From: Marinobacter psychrophilus | Lineage (GTDB): Bacteria > Pseudomonadota > Gammaproteobacteria > Pseudomonadales > Oleiphilaceae | Direction: 5' to 3' | NCBI RefSeq assembly: GCF_001043175.1 | Contig: NZ_CP011494.1 | Coordinates: forward strand, 496,001-560,000 | Length of the DNA: 64,000 nt | Part shown: positions 27,424-36,148 of the stretch, piece after piece | How the letters are laid out: each line of letters begins with the position of its first letter | Numbering within the stretch: position 1 is the first letter of the stretch | The notes under the pieces: generated by a model | Seen by the model: only the letters and a program-made list of their open reading frames with translations | What the model was told of the DNA's origin: nothing | Database searches by the model: none | Position numbers and translations under genes: made by a program

Positions 27424-28329
27424 ATGACCTTGCTAATCGACATACAGAACGCAGCAGTTGATGCAAGCGAAGATCTTGGCACTCTGTTGCGGAAGTGCAA
27501 GGTACTGGCAGCAAGGTTGGATAACCAGCCTTTAGAAAACTGGCTTATCTGGGAGTCCAATGGCTACCTAGAAGATGTTGCAGTGCCCGACTACAGGAAG
27601 TGGCCATTAGAGGTTAAGGGACACTTTTCGGGCTACGCTGGCTCAGGATTGCGGGATGCTCCAATCCCATCGGTCTGCCTACCTAAGCATGTCAGAGACA
27701 GCTATAAAAACTACAGTTGCAGGTTAAGTATATCCAGTATCGAGACCGCGCTCAGAGAAAGCGACGGTCGTCCTCTTCGGGTACCCACTGGGGATCTTGC
27801 TGTTGCGCTGGGCACCAAAGTGTACGAGGGGAATAGTTGTTTACAAGCATGGGCCGAGTTCAGTCCAAATAACTTGCATGAACTTGTAAACGCAGTGAGA
27901 AACAAAGTTTTGGACTTTTCGCTTGCTCTCTGGAAACGATTTCCAGAACTGGGAGAAATTGACGCCAAGACGTCTGAAACTGAGGCGAAAGCCATCAATC
28001 AGATCTTTAATACTACTGTTTATGGTGGCTCAGCTAATTTGGTCGGAAATGCGACCAACTCAACTTATAATCTAAATTTTTCCGCGGGTGACTTTGCCGG
28101 TCTGCGACAGTTTTTAGCCGAGCATGGGGTTGCTATAGACGAGATTCAACTTCTTGAGAAAGCAATAGCCCAAGAAGAAGAGCCGATTACCGATAAAGGT
28201 TTCGGACCTCACATCTCAGACTGGATTTCTCGAATGGTTGCAAAGGCTGCCTCCGGTGGTTGGAACATAAGTGTCGGTGCTGCTGGAAGCTTACTTGCTC
28301 AAGCATTGGGTAGGTTCTTTGGGCTTTAG
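27424..28329 (+). CDS. AbiTii-domain protein
   Basis: 301 residues. The N-terminal 140 residues match the AbiTii pattern: MTLLIDIQNAAVDASEDLG, LLRKCKVLAARLDNQPLENW, LIWESNGY, then VPDYRKWPLEVKGHFSG. A linker with VYGGSANLVGNATNS and a C-terminal hydrophobic glycine-rich tail (NISVGAAGSLLAQALGRFFG) follow; the tail might insert into membrane. ATG 27424 is favoured over 27418 because AAAGGAG is seven bases away. AbiTii is linked to phage abortive infection; here it follows a HEPN-like gene within the same cassette. Confidence 0.85.
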   Translation: MTLLIDIQNAAVDASEDLGTLLRKCKVLAARLDNQPLENWLIWESNGYLEDVAVPDYRKWPLEVKGHFSGYAGSGLRDAPIPSVCLPKHVRDSYKNYSCRLSISSIETALRESDGRPLRVPTGDLAVALGTKVYEGNSCLQAWAEFSPNNLHELVNAVRNKVLDFSLALWKRFPELGEIDAKTSETEAKAINQIFNTTVYGGSANLVGNATNSTYNLNFSAGDFAGLRQFLAEHGVAIDEIQLLEKAIAQEEEPITDKGFGPHISDWISRMVAKAASGGWNISVGAAGSLLAQALGRFFGL

Positions 28330-28340
28330 TGGCGGCCAGT

Positions 28341-28444
28341 GCTAACCAGTCATTCCAGTTTGTTCTGGCTCTGACGGGCCTACACCGGACGGCTTTTTCT
28401 GCGCTTCGCTACGTAAAGGTCGCCGCTGAATATTGGCGTTATAT
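28341..28444 (+). repeat. attC site 8
   Basis: GCTAACCAGTCATTCCAG at the left to ATTGGCGTTATAT at the right. It contains ACACCGGACGGC and is of the same subtype as sites 3 and 4. Confidence 0.88.
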
Positions 28445-28459
28445 TTTTTGGAGTAGTGC

Positions 28460-28870
28460 ATGAGCGAAAGTGTAATCGCCGCCTTGGTAGGGGCCATCGT
28501 AGGCGGGTTTATCGTATATTTTTCTGCGCTATGTGTATATCGGCGTTCCGCTCTCAGCCAAGCTGCGGCTAGATTTCGTTCCCAGTTTGTTGAAGAAATT
28601 ATGTTGCTTGAGAAAGGTTCCCTGGATGTCACGCGCGTGCTGACTAACGAGGCATACACGAAACACCTGAAAGCAAAAATAGAATTTGAGCCTTATTTGC
28701 GTGCGGGGGAGCTGAAATACTTTACCGAGGCATGGAATCGTTATTTCCAGTACCGGGGATTCTTTATCGGTCAGAAGGTAGCTCCGGGCAGTATGAATGT
28801 AAGGAAGGATGAAATTCCAAAAGCAGTGGAGATTCTTCAGGATCTTTTTTTCTATACTCAGCAAAAATGA
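28460..28870 (+). CDS. Small membrane-anchored cassette protein
   Basis: 136 residues. One N-terminal transmembrane segment (VIAALVGAIVGGFIVYFSALCVY) is followed by RRSALSQAAARFRSQFVEEI and a helical cytoplasmic part. GGAG precedes the ATG. The family is not recognised. Confidence 0.7.
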   Translation: MSESVIAALVGAIVGGFIVYFSALCVYRRSALSQAAARFRSQFVEEIMLLEKGSLDVTRVLTNEAYTKHLKAKIEFEPYLRAGELKYFTEAWNRYFQYRGFFIGQKVAPGSMNVRKDEIPKAVEILQDLFFYTQQK

Positions 28871-28932
28871 TATAACAATTGGCGGCAGTACGCGGCCGAT
28901 GGCCGCCGCTGTGCTCTGCGCCATTTTTTTAG
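28871..28932 (+). repeat. Degenerate attC-like site
   Basis: TATAACAATTGGCGGCAG at the left with the complementary arms GCGGCCGATGGCCGC. The expected GTT core on the right is not found (GCGCCATTTTTTT instead), so this site may be inactive. Confidence 0.5.
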
Positions 28933-28961
28933 GGAATATATAGTTTGCTAAAGGACCTTCG

Positions 28962-29495
28962 ATGAAAGTTACTTTAAAGAATTTCCTTGTGTTTTTGCTA
29001 ATCTGGTGCGGTTTTAGTATTTATCAAATGGATAATCAGCTAAGGGTAACAGTTTATTACTCTCACCTAGTATCAAACTCTTCAGCTTTCAAAGCTGAGG
29101 TGACTGACGGAGAACATTCTCGTGTTACTCGCAGGAAAACAGGTTCTACAGACACCTATGAAGTCGAGTATCAGTTCATAGATAATTCTGGCGTATTGCG
29201 CTCTGGCCACTCATTCGTACCTAAAGAAGAATATAAACGGTTAGAAGGCTTGCCTAGCTCTGAAAGAAAATTGTCAGTTCTGCAATATAATTTCATTCCC
29301 TCAAAACACTACTTTAAAGATGATTGGCTATTTAGGGCTCAGAAAAATGAAATAGAGATCGAAATTGCTACTGCAATATTCTCAGGCTTACTCGCTGGTG
29401 CATTTACATTTTTCATTCTGATGAAGCTATGGTCACTTATTAGGCCGTGCTTTTTTAAAATAAAACATAACAAGTGGCACCAACGGACTCCGTAA
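28962..29495 (+). CDS. Cassette membrane protein with two TM segments
   Basis: 177 residues. Hydrophobic segments lie at the N-terminus (FLVFLLIWCGFSIYQM) and near the C-terminus (IFSGLLAGAFTFFILMKLW), with a soluble region between that would face the periplasm. AAAGGA precedes the ATG. The C-terminal end runs into the next attC (HNKWHQRTP). This layout resembles small DUF3592-like membrane proteins, but no family is assigned. Confidence 0.7.
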   Translation: MKVTLKNFLVFLLIWCGFSIYQMDNQLRVTVYYSHLVSNSSAFKAEVTDGEHSRVTRRKTGSTDTYEVEYQFIDNSGVLRSGHSFVPKEEYKRLEGLPSSERKLSVLQYNFIPSKHYFKDDWLFRAQKNEIEIEIATAIFSGLLAGAFTFFILMKLWSLIRPCFFKIKHNKWHQRTP

Positions 29496-29567
29496 TATTG
29501 GCACCTTTTGTGCAAAAAACGCACAAAAGCCACCAACATCACTACGCCGTTGTGCTTCGCGTTAGAT
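29464..29567 (+). repeat. attC site 9
   Basis: ACATAACAAGTGGCACCAAC at the left to CTTCGCGTTAGAT at the right. The inner arms TTTTGTGC and GCACAAAA are complementary. Confidence 0.88.
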
Positions 29568-29582
29568 TTTTAGGAGAAGACT

Positions 29583-29696
29583 TTGCTGTGGTCTAGGTAT
29601 CAATGGAAGGCACTTGAAATACTGGCAACCAAATTTGAGCTTGAGCCCCAATTTGAGTTTAGGTGTGGCGCGTTAATAAAGTCGGTAACAACATAA
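29583..29696 (+). pseudogene. Cassette gene truncated by Wadjet insertion
   Basis: After attC 9, AGGAGAAG precedes a TTG that opens the frame LLWSRYQWKALEILATKFEL. The frame is cut at about 29672, where the first TTAATAAAGTCGGTAAC motif begins, and stops at 29696. The rest of the gene is not found beyond the insertion. Confidence 0.5.
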
Positions 29697-29793
29697 TAAA
29701 GTTGGTAACTCTCATGATGGCTAAGGTGCCTAATTAGAATATCCCCATGAATTAAGGTCTGGCATATCATCAAACTTTGCAGGAGTAAAAATC

Positions 29794-30642
29794 GTGTCAC
29801 GACGCATTTCGCGGAGCCAGCTGTTGGGCTACCTCGATAAACTATCGCGAGAAGAACCCCTGTCTGAGCCTAAACTATATCAGGCAGCAGACCAGTTCGG
29901 CCTGTCCATCGATCAGTTACTTGCCAACGCCACTCGATCGCATATCCGGCACGACCTGGTGACATATTCGGGGGTGGATCAAGACACCCTGGCACAGTGG
30001 CAACGTATGGCTGAGGAGCGCCATGCAGTCGCCCGAATTGACCAGTCCATCATGGGTAACAGCCATGGCGCTCGCGTCAGTGGCGCTATGGTCAGTGTGC
30101 GTAGCGGTCGCCAACCGCACCCTCAGGTAGTCATGGTGAATGACCAAGGCGAGGTCAGCGCTCCACCGGGGAGCACTCCAGCCGCTCGGCTAATTATCGT
30201 CGAGAACCTTGAGAACTTCCTGAGCCTTGACGGCACGCTGTCACTTCTCCCTGCCTGTGGGCTAAGCCCGGCCTGGCAGGAAGCTGATATCCTCTACGGC
30301 AGTGGTAACAGCATCACGAACATCCTGCTTACCCCTTTTTTCCAGCAGTACCAGGAAATCGGCTGCCTGTTCGATCCCGACCCTGGTGGAATCCGCATGT
30401 GTGACACGCTTCACCAGCGGGGAGACCTCCCGCCCCTCTACTTTCTGGTACCAGCGGATCTTCGGGAGCGCCTGAGTGCGTCCACGCGAGAAATCAATAT
30501 GAAGCAACGCCAGCAGTTAGCCATTCACATACGCCGTTCACCGCCCTGCGCTCATGTAGGTGGACTGATCCGCACTACGGGTAAGCACCTCGAACAGGAA
30601 ACCTACCTTCTACCCGTGTCAACTACGGAGGCCACCCGATGA
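29794..30642 (+). CDS. jetD: Wadjet JetD-like Toprim nuclease subunit
   Basis: 282 residues. The C-terminal half carries Toprim motifs: LIIVENLENF near residue 131 with the catalytic Glu, and CLFDPDPGGIRMCD near 193 with the DxD pair; YGSGNSITN precedes it. In Wadjet systems JetD is the nuclease that cuts circular plasmid DNA extruded by the SMC-like complex. The operon order here is D-C-A-B, unlike the type I order A-B-C-D. The protein is shorter than the type I JetD, suggesting another Wadjet type. Its stop overlaps the next ATG by four bases. Confidence 0.82.
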   Translation: MSRRISRSQLLGYLDKLSREEPLSEPKLYQAADQFGLSIDQLLANATRSHIRHDLVTYSGVDQDTLAQWQRMAEERHAVARIDQSIMGNSHGARVSGAMVSVRSGRQPHPQVVMVNDQGEVSAPPGSTPAARLIIVENLENFLSLDGTLSLLPACGLSPAWQEADILYGSGNSITNILLTPFFQQYQEIGCLFDPDPGGIRMCDTLHQRGDLPPLYFLVPADLRERLSASTREINMKQRQQLAIHIRRSPPCAHVGGLIRTTGKHLEQETYLLPVSTTEATR

Positions 30643-33635
30643 ATCTGGGCTTTGATACCTTTGATACCTTCCGCTTAAAGCAACTGGTCTTCGTCAACAG
30701 CGCGGCTTATGCATACACCCAGATCCGCATCGACCAGCACACCGCGCTTTTCGGCGAGAACAACCTGGGCAAGACCTCCATGCTCAACGCCCTGAAGCTG
30801 TTTCTCCTGCCGGAGGTTAACTTCCGAAACTGCGGCAGCAAGTTCAACTTTCGGGGTACCAACGGCAATCTCTATGACGGGATGGCGAGCTTTCGCTACT
30901 ATTTCCCGGAAGACCGCACCTTCATCATACTTGAAGCCGAGAACCCCCACGGCGACTTCTGTATTGTCCTGCATCGTGGTGGGGCCACCGATAAGATGGA
31001 ATATGCACGCCTAGTGGTGCCTTGCCCTTATGCAAGGCTCGAACCGCTGTTCTGGAATATCGATGCTGACGGTAACGGTGGGGTCGGCGCTCCGGTCGAG
31101 AGCATGACCCTTCAGGGGGTGAAGACTGTACTGCGTGAGATGGGCGGTGAACCGCTGAGTGACTGGAAGACCATTTTGGAGCGCCTGTTCACCAATCAGC
31201 CCTACGACAAGAAGGCCGGACGTTACAGCCTGCTCCCCCTACGCAACGGCGCCGGCAAGCGGGAGATGGATGCTTGGCGCAAGCTGGTGCACCTCGCCTT
31301 CGATATCTCCGCGTCGGACGAGCGCACCCTGCCGGATACCTTGGCCACCATCATTGAGGGCCAGAAGAGCCGTAAAGAAGAAGAGTTGCAGCTCGACCTC
31401 AATGCTATCGTAGAAGAGGCGTACCAGCTTCGTGAGGAAGGCGACCGCATCACTCGCATCCGCAACGCCTCCGATAGCTGGGAGAAGTTTGACGAGAGAT
31501 TCCAGGATGAGACGCAACTGCGCGGCCATGCGGCCAAGGCCTATGCGGATCTTAATAAGAGCGTTGAGGTCGAGGAGAGACGCCTGCAGGAGGCGCTGGA
31601 GAAAGCCTCCGGTGCCCTCAACGAGGCCGAAAACCGCGCAGAGACCCTTGGTGGCATCAAGCGAGATACCAATAATTCGGTCACCAATACCGCTGCCGAT
31701 GTGAAGGCCACCGGCAAGCAGGTAGAGCGCCTACGCAAGGACATCAATGCGGCATACACCACCCTGAACGAGTTTCCTGACGGCACGCCTCGTCAGGAAA
31801 TCATCAAAAGCCTCGATGAGCATATTGACCAGCAGTCGCAAGCCATAAATGGCTACGACGACAAGGCGGTAGCTCAGCAGGAATACGCCAAGACCTGTGG
31901 TCGACTGGAGAGGAACGAACGCCAAGCCAAGCGACTGGAAGAACAGCTCACTAATCGCACCCCAGCCCTGCTGGACGACCTCACCGTTAGTGATGCCAGC
32001 ATCCTAAACTCCTTGAACCGCTCACTGGGCACCACCCATGGAGTGCTCACCCAAGAGCAGAAACAAGTATTCACCCAGTTCAGCCAACAGTTCCTGTCAG
32101 AAGATGGCCACCTGTTGTTAGGCGATGCCCAGGAGGGTATCGCTCTGAGTGATATTCCTTACCATGAGTACGACGCTGAGAAGACTCGCCAGTACCAGCA
32201 GAGCCACCTGGACGAATTGAAGGCAACTGTTGCCCATGACAAGAAGCAGCGCGACAAACTCCTGGAAGAGGCGACCATAGGCCGCGAGGAAATAGCTCGG
32301 CGCCGCAAGCAGGCTGAGAGCGAACGCAGCAAAGCTAAGGATGACAAAAACGCGCTCAACGCCCTCGATGCCAATCTCCAGACGGTGAAGAGCGTGGAAA
32401 GCGAGCTGCGCGAGAATGAAGAAAAACTGGAAGAGCAAAAGCGCCAGCACGACATGGCTGATGCCCAGTGGAGGGAAGCCGATGAGAACCGCAGTAAAGC
32501 GCGGCAGGGCCATAAAACCCTTCAAGGCCAGGCACAGCAGGTACGATTGATCCGGCAGCGCCTCGACCGCATCGGCAGGGATGCCAACAACGTCCTCGAA
32601 GGGCGCCACAAGGTGATCGAACCGACCCCTTGCGAGGTCAGCGAGGCCAATATCGAGACCCTTGAGAAGAGTGTCGATGAGCTGAGTGCCCAGCGCAACA
32701 AGGTTCACGAACAGCTCCGTAAGCTGCTCACCATGAACATCCTGCCCAACGCCGACAGCCAGGCCCACCTCAGCTCTTTCACCAGTGATCAGGTGGCCGA
32801 GTTCCACGAGCAGCTCAAGGCGATGTTCAACAACCTCGACACCCAAGAGGCGAACTACCGCCATCAGGTCGATCGCCACAACAAGACCACACACTCCCAG
32901 GTCGAGATCCTGCGCAGCGCCAAACAACTGGTGGCCGCCTTCATCAGCGGGATCAACGCTGAAATGGGACAGTTCTCGATCTCTGATCTGGAGGAGGTGC
33001 GGGTGGACTACAAGCTTCACCCACGCTTCGAACAGCTCCTGGCCGACCTTGAGAAGGCCGACCTCCTAAGCGACGAACTGCAGGACAACAGGGTCTACGA
33101 ACAGCTAAAGGCCTTCCAGGCCGACTTCTTTAACGCGGACGCTCGGCGCACAGGTATCCTGCTCAGCCTCGACAAGATCCTGGCCGGCGTGCATTACAAG
33201 TACCGCAAACGCGGCGAGGAAGGCTGGACGACGAATGCCCAGTCTAACGGCACGACCATGATGATCACGACCAACTTGCTCTCGGTGCTGATGTCGCGTC
33301 TGATGGACGGTGACGCCCAGGTGACCATGCCACTTGTCATGGACGAATTCGGCTCTCTGGCCACCCAAAACATGCGCACCGCTCGCCAGATAGCCGAGGA
33401 ACACGGCTACTGCCTGTTCGTGGCCAACCCCAACCGAGACTCGAAGATTACTCAGGTGCTCGGCAACTACGTCCACCTCGGCCTGTTCCACGCCACCCAG
33501 GCCTATGCAGAGAATCGCACTGTCGTGCACCACGGCCTCTGCGAGTCACTCGCCCGCAAAGGGACGCTCACCAGACGGCTGGCAGACACCCAGATTGAAG
33601 GAACGCCCCTTTCGGAAGAGGAGGCTGACCTGTGA
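30639..33635 (+). CDS. jetC: Wadjet JetC-like SMC/MukB-type ATPase
   Basis: 998 residues. The Walker A sequence LFGENNLGKTSMLNALKLF is near residue 36. Long charged coiled-coil stretches run from about 300 to 800 (KQVERLRKDINAAY, KLEEQKRQHDMADAQW). The ABC-type signature region SNGTTMMITTNLLSVLM and Walker B VTMPLVMDEFGSLATQ are near 870-900. This is the motor that extrudes DNA loops in Wadjet and condenses plasmid DNA for JetD. It starts within jetD's stop (ATGA) and ends within jetA's start (GTGA). Confidence 0.88.
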   Translation: MNLGFDTFDTFRLKQLVFVNSAAYAYTQIRIDQHTALFGENNLGKTSMLNALKLFLLPEVNFRNCGSKFNFRGTNGNLYDGMASFRYYFPEDRTFIILEAENPHGDFCIVLHRGGATDKMEYARLVVPCPYARLEPLFWNIDADGNGGVGAPVESMTLQGVKTVLREMGGEPLSDWKTILERLFTNQPYDKKAGRYSLLPLRNGAGKREMDAWRKLVHLAFDISASDERTLPDTLATIIEGQKSRKEEELQLDLNAIVEEAYQLREEGDRITRIRNASDSWEKFDERFQDETQLRGHAAKAYADLNKSVEVEERRLQEALEKASGALNEAENRAETLGGIKRDTNNSVTNTAADVKATGKQVERLRKDINAAYTTLNEFPDGTPRQEIIKSLDEHIDQQSQAINGYDDKAVAQQEYAKTCGRLERNERQAKRLEEQLTNRTPALLDDLTVSDASILNSLNRSLGTTHGVLTQEQKQVFTQFSQQFLSEDGHLLLGDAQEGIALSDIPYHEYDAEKTRQYQQSHLDELKATVAHDKKQRDKLLEEATIGREEIARRRKQAESERSKAKDDKNALNALDANLQTVKSVESELRENEEKLEEQKRQHDMADAQWREADENRSKARQGHKTLQGQAQQVRLIRQRLDRIGRDANNVLEGRHKVIEPTPCEVSEANIETLEKSVDELSAQRNKVHEQLRKLLTMNILPNADSQAHLSSFTSDQVAEFHEQLKAMFNNLDTQEANYRHQVDRHNKTTHSQVEILRSAKQLVAAFISGINAEMGQFSISDLEEVRVDYKLHPRFEQLLADLEKADLLSDELQDNRVYEQLKAFQADFFNADARRTGILLSLDKILAGVHYKYRKRGEEGWTTNAQSNGTTMMITTNLLSVLMSRLMDGDAQVTMPLVMDEFGSLATQNMRTARQIAEEHGYCLFVANPNRDSKITQVLGNYVHLGLFHATQAYAENRTVVHHGLCESLARKGTLTRRLADTQIEGTPLSEEEADL

Positions 33636-35050
33636 ACATCAAGTCGCCGTTCGTGCTCAAGCAGATCATCGAGCACCGTCAACTCTTTACCCAGCTGGTG
33701 GCCTACATAGAAGAGCACGACGGGGATGTAGAGATCCCCTCCAGGCTCTACCGTTTCATTGTGCGCCAGGCTATCCAGACAGAAGCAACCCAGGGCAATG
33801 ACCGCGAACGTGATCGCATCCGCTACACCCTCTCGGAAGACAATCTGTTGCGTGAACGGCTGATCATCCGGAAAGATCCTGCTCGCGGGACACTGGTGCT
33901 GGCACCCTTCGTCGTCGACATGCTGCGCCACTTTGATATCGGGCGCATGCGAGGGTTGAGCCAGGCGGAGCTTGAGGATCTACGTGACGGCCTCAACCAG
34001 AGCCTGGCGGCCTTCCAGGAGCTGCCCATAGACCTGAAGAACGACGACTTTACAGATGAACTGCGCCTGCTCCGGCGTCGGATACAGGACACTCTCGGTA
34101 AGATGCAGGAAAGCATCGCGGCACTCGAAGCTCAAGGGGATCACCTGGCGGATCAGGTGGAGCAACAGGATGTAGGCAGCCTCGAAGGTGCGGCGGAAAC
34201 CCGCAGGGCCTTAGAGAACATAAACCGCATCTACCAGCGATATATCCTGCCAGCGCTCGAATTCCTCGACCCCAAGACACGTTTCAAGAAAGGCGTCCCG
34301 GCGATCACTGCCATACGCCGCATCGCCAAGCTAGCGGGAGAAAGCGACCAACCAGCGCTTAATGAAGAAATGCAGCTCTCAGCCAACGCCATCCAGAGCT
34401 ACGTTAAGGACATCGACTCTTTGCGTCTTTCACTTGAACGCTATGTCCGCCAGGACCGGCAGCAGCGCCAGCAATACGACGCCGTCGAGCGAGCCTTCAA
34501 TGCTATTCGGCTCGCCACAGAGGAACGCCATGATGATAGCTTCCGCAATCTCTACATTCCCGTTCGTCACGCGGCCATCCAGTCACCAGGCACCTTCGCG
34601 GGAATCAAGCGGATGCGCTTTGTCCGCCTGGAATGGCACGACATCGACCACCGGGCCGATATTGAGGAGTTCACAGATCGACGCATTGAGGAACTACGCA
34701 GCCAGCTCGATAAAGCCGGCTCTGTTAAGGTAGACCCGGCACGAGCGAGGCGCTCAGAGGCCGAGCTGCAAGAACAGTTACGCCAACACGAGGTCCAGGC
34801 GCTACTCGAAAGGTGGACGATTCCGGATGATTGCCAAGACCTTCACGCTTCTCTTCACGATTACTTAGGCAGTCACCTTGAGGGCTACACCCTCAACGAC
34901 CTTCTCGAAGCCCTGGACTGGGTAATGGCTCTGCCGGACTTCAAGTTCCACGCCCGCTTCCAGCACCTCGAAATTGCCCACGGCGAGTTGGCGTTGTCAT
35001 ACCACCCCCTTATTCCCCGGGAAGCCCCCGCCACGGAGATTACCGTATGA
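33632..35050 (+). CDS. jetA: Wadjet JetA-like kleisin (MukF-type)
   Basis: 472 residues beginning at GTG 33632 with a four-base overlap to jetC. The N-terminal winged-helix-like part (FVLKQIIEHRQLFTQLVAYI) is followed by a helical middle. A C-terminal part (YTLNDLLEALDWVMALPDFKF) ends in beta strands. Kleisins bridge the SMC heads and bind the KITE subunit. The call rests on size, position between JetC and JetB, and the helical pattern rather than on a catalytic motif. Confidence 0.78.
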   Translation: MNIKSPFVLKQIIEHRQLFTQLVAYIEEHDGDVEIPSRLYRFIVRQAIQTEATQGNDRERDRIRYTLSEDNLLRERLIIRKDPARGTLVLAPFVVDMLRHFDIGRMRGLSQAELEDLRDGLNQSLAAFQELPIDLKNDDFTDELRLLRRRIQDTLGKMQESIAALEAQGDHLADQVEQQDVGSLEGAAETRRALENINRIYQRYILPALEFLDPKTRFKKGVPAITAIRRIAKLAGESDQPALNEEMQLSANAIQSYVKDIDSLRLSLERYVRQDRQQRQQYDAVERAFNAIRLATEERHDDSFRNLYIPVRHAAIQSPGTFAGIKRMRFVRLEWHDIDHRADIEEFTDRRIEELRSQLDKAGSVKVDPARARRSEAELQEQLRQHEVQALLERWTIPDDCQDLHASLHDYLGSHLEGYTLNDLLEALDWVMALPDFKFHARFQHLEIAHGELALSYHPLIPREAPATEITV

Positions 35051-35658
35051 ACGACACCCTTATTCAAGAAACGCATCCTGGCCGCCCGGTTGTCAATCGT
35101 CGCTTGAGTCAAGAGGCTTTCCGAAAACTGACTGCGGGCCAGGTCATCAACCAGACCCAGTATGTGAATGGGCAGGTAGAGCCCAACCCTCTGTTCGGCG
35201 AACTCTTTAAGGAGCGGGATCGCTACTACGTCGAGGCTTACGCCAACATGGGAATGGAACTGGTACAGCGTCCCGGCTTCTTCTACATTCGCTCTCTCTC
35301 TGAGGCCCAGAACGATGATGACACCAGGGATCATGAAAGCACTGGCGCCATCCGCCAAGTTCAGGGGGTGCTATTGGTGCTGGGTCGCGGCGTGCTTGAG
35401 AAGGGCTTCATGTTCGAAGTCCTGACGCTACCTGATGCCGGCATCTCTCGGGAAATCCTCGAAAACATCGGTAACGATCCGGTCTTTAATCAGATTCTAA
35501 AGGCATGCAAGATGGATCAACCGCTCCCAGAGGCGGCAAAGGTGGCTCTGGTGGACCGAGACATCGCCTACTTCAATGTGAAAGGGAATCTGGTGCTTGC
35601 CGAAGCCGGGAAGGCATTCTTCGATGACCTCTTCATCGAATATCAGTCTGGTGAATAG
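35047..35658 (+). CDS. jetB: Wadjet JetB-like KITE subunit (MukE-type)
   Basis: 203 residues overlapping jetA's stop by four bases. VVNRRLSQEAFRKLTAGQVI, NPLFGELFKERDRYYVEAYANMG and GVLLVLGRGVLEKGFMF resemble the tandem winged-helix KITE proteins (DUF4194/MukE) that sit on the kleisin. It is the last gene of the operon. Confidence 0.78.
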   Translation: MNDTLIQETHPGRPVVNRRLSQEAFRKLTAGQVINQTQYVNGQVEPNPLFGELFKERDRYYVEAYANMGMELVQRPGFFYIRSLSEAQNDDDTRDHESTGAIRQVQGVLLVLGRGVLEKGFMFEVLTLPDAGISREILENIGNDPVFNQILKACKMDQPLPEAAKVALVDRDIAYFNVKGNLVLAEAGKAFFDDLFIEYQSGE

Positions 35659-36148
35659 ACATCGGAGAAAATGCTTTTTTGTGGTTTTATCAGTTACAAC
35701 TAGAGCAAAGCCCGGTCCATTCCGAACAAGCAGCGTAGCGCTATCATTGACGGCGACCTAGCGGGTTCTTTGGATGCACGGTTTCTCAGTCCCGGCGACT
35801 GGTAAACTGGACGGAAAGGACCGCGAATACAGGTTCATGGGAATACGGCACTGAATCGCTTTATCATCTAGTTCGGTGATCGCCTGTACGGTCACCTGTA
35901 ATGGAGTGGGCAGTTACACAGATTTATTTACAGGCTCAGTTACCGTCTTTATTAGTACCCATTGCGAGCTACATGATACTTGAGCGGCCATTCCCGCCCA
36001 AAGTTACCAACTCTATTTTTCAGGTTTTTGCTCGCAAATCCATTTCATGCGGCCTGCAGGGTTGATCTGTTACCAACTTTAATATGCTCCCACAGTAGGC
36101 GTTATAACTATGGTAAGACACAATTATCAACTAAAAGGTTAAATCGAA
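35659..36148. other. Right end of Wadjet element and cassette core
   Basis: No gene from the end of jetB to 36148. The stretch holds the three right-hand GTTACC motifs (35939, 36003, 36069) and, at 36101-36107, a GTTATAA attC core followed by leader sequence for a broken cassette gene. Confidence 0.6.

Larger units (their letters stand above)
20206..29567 (+). mobile_element. Integron cassette array without integrase (CALIN-type)
   Basis: Eight well-formed attC-like sites and one weak one separate short, same-strand, mostly unrelated genes, as in integron arrays. No integron integrase gene or attI is visible in the window. An IS1182-like element interrupts one attC. The right end is broken by a Wadjet-bearing insertion, beyond which a further GTTATAA core and a broken cassette gene are seen at 36101-36562. 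Confidence 0.85.
29673..36084 (+). mobile_element. Wadjet-carrying insertion flanked by inverted motif repeats
   Basis: On the left are TTAATAAAGTCGGTAAC (29673-29689) and ATAATAAAGTTGGTAAC (29693-29709). On the right, in reverse orientation, are GTTACCGTCTTTATTA (35939-35954), GTTACCAACTCTATTT (36003-36018) and GTTACCAACTTTAATA (36069-36084). An attC core (GTTATAA, 36101) follows just outside. Inside are only four jet genes and no transposase, so it looks like a defence cargo moved by an enzyme supplied elsewhere. Multiple end motifs recall elements whose transposase binds several sites per end. Confidence 0.6.

Noticed and set aside
32118..33020. Long antisense frame (300 codons) across jetC
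   Set aside because: It arises from codon bias on the complementary strand of a clear SMC-like gene; its leucine/valine-rich translation is typical of such shadows.
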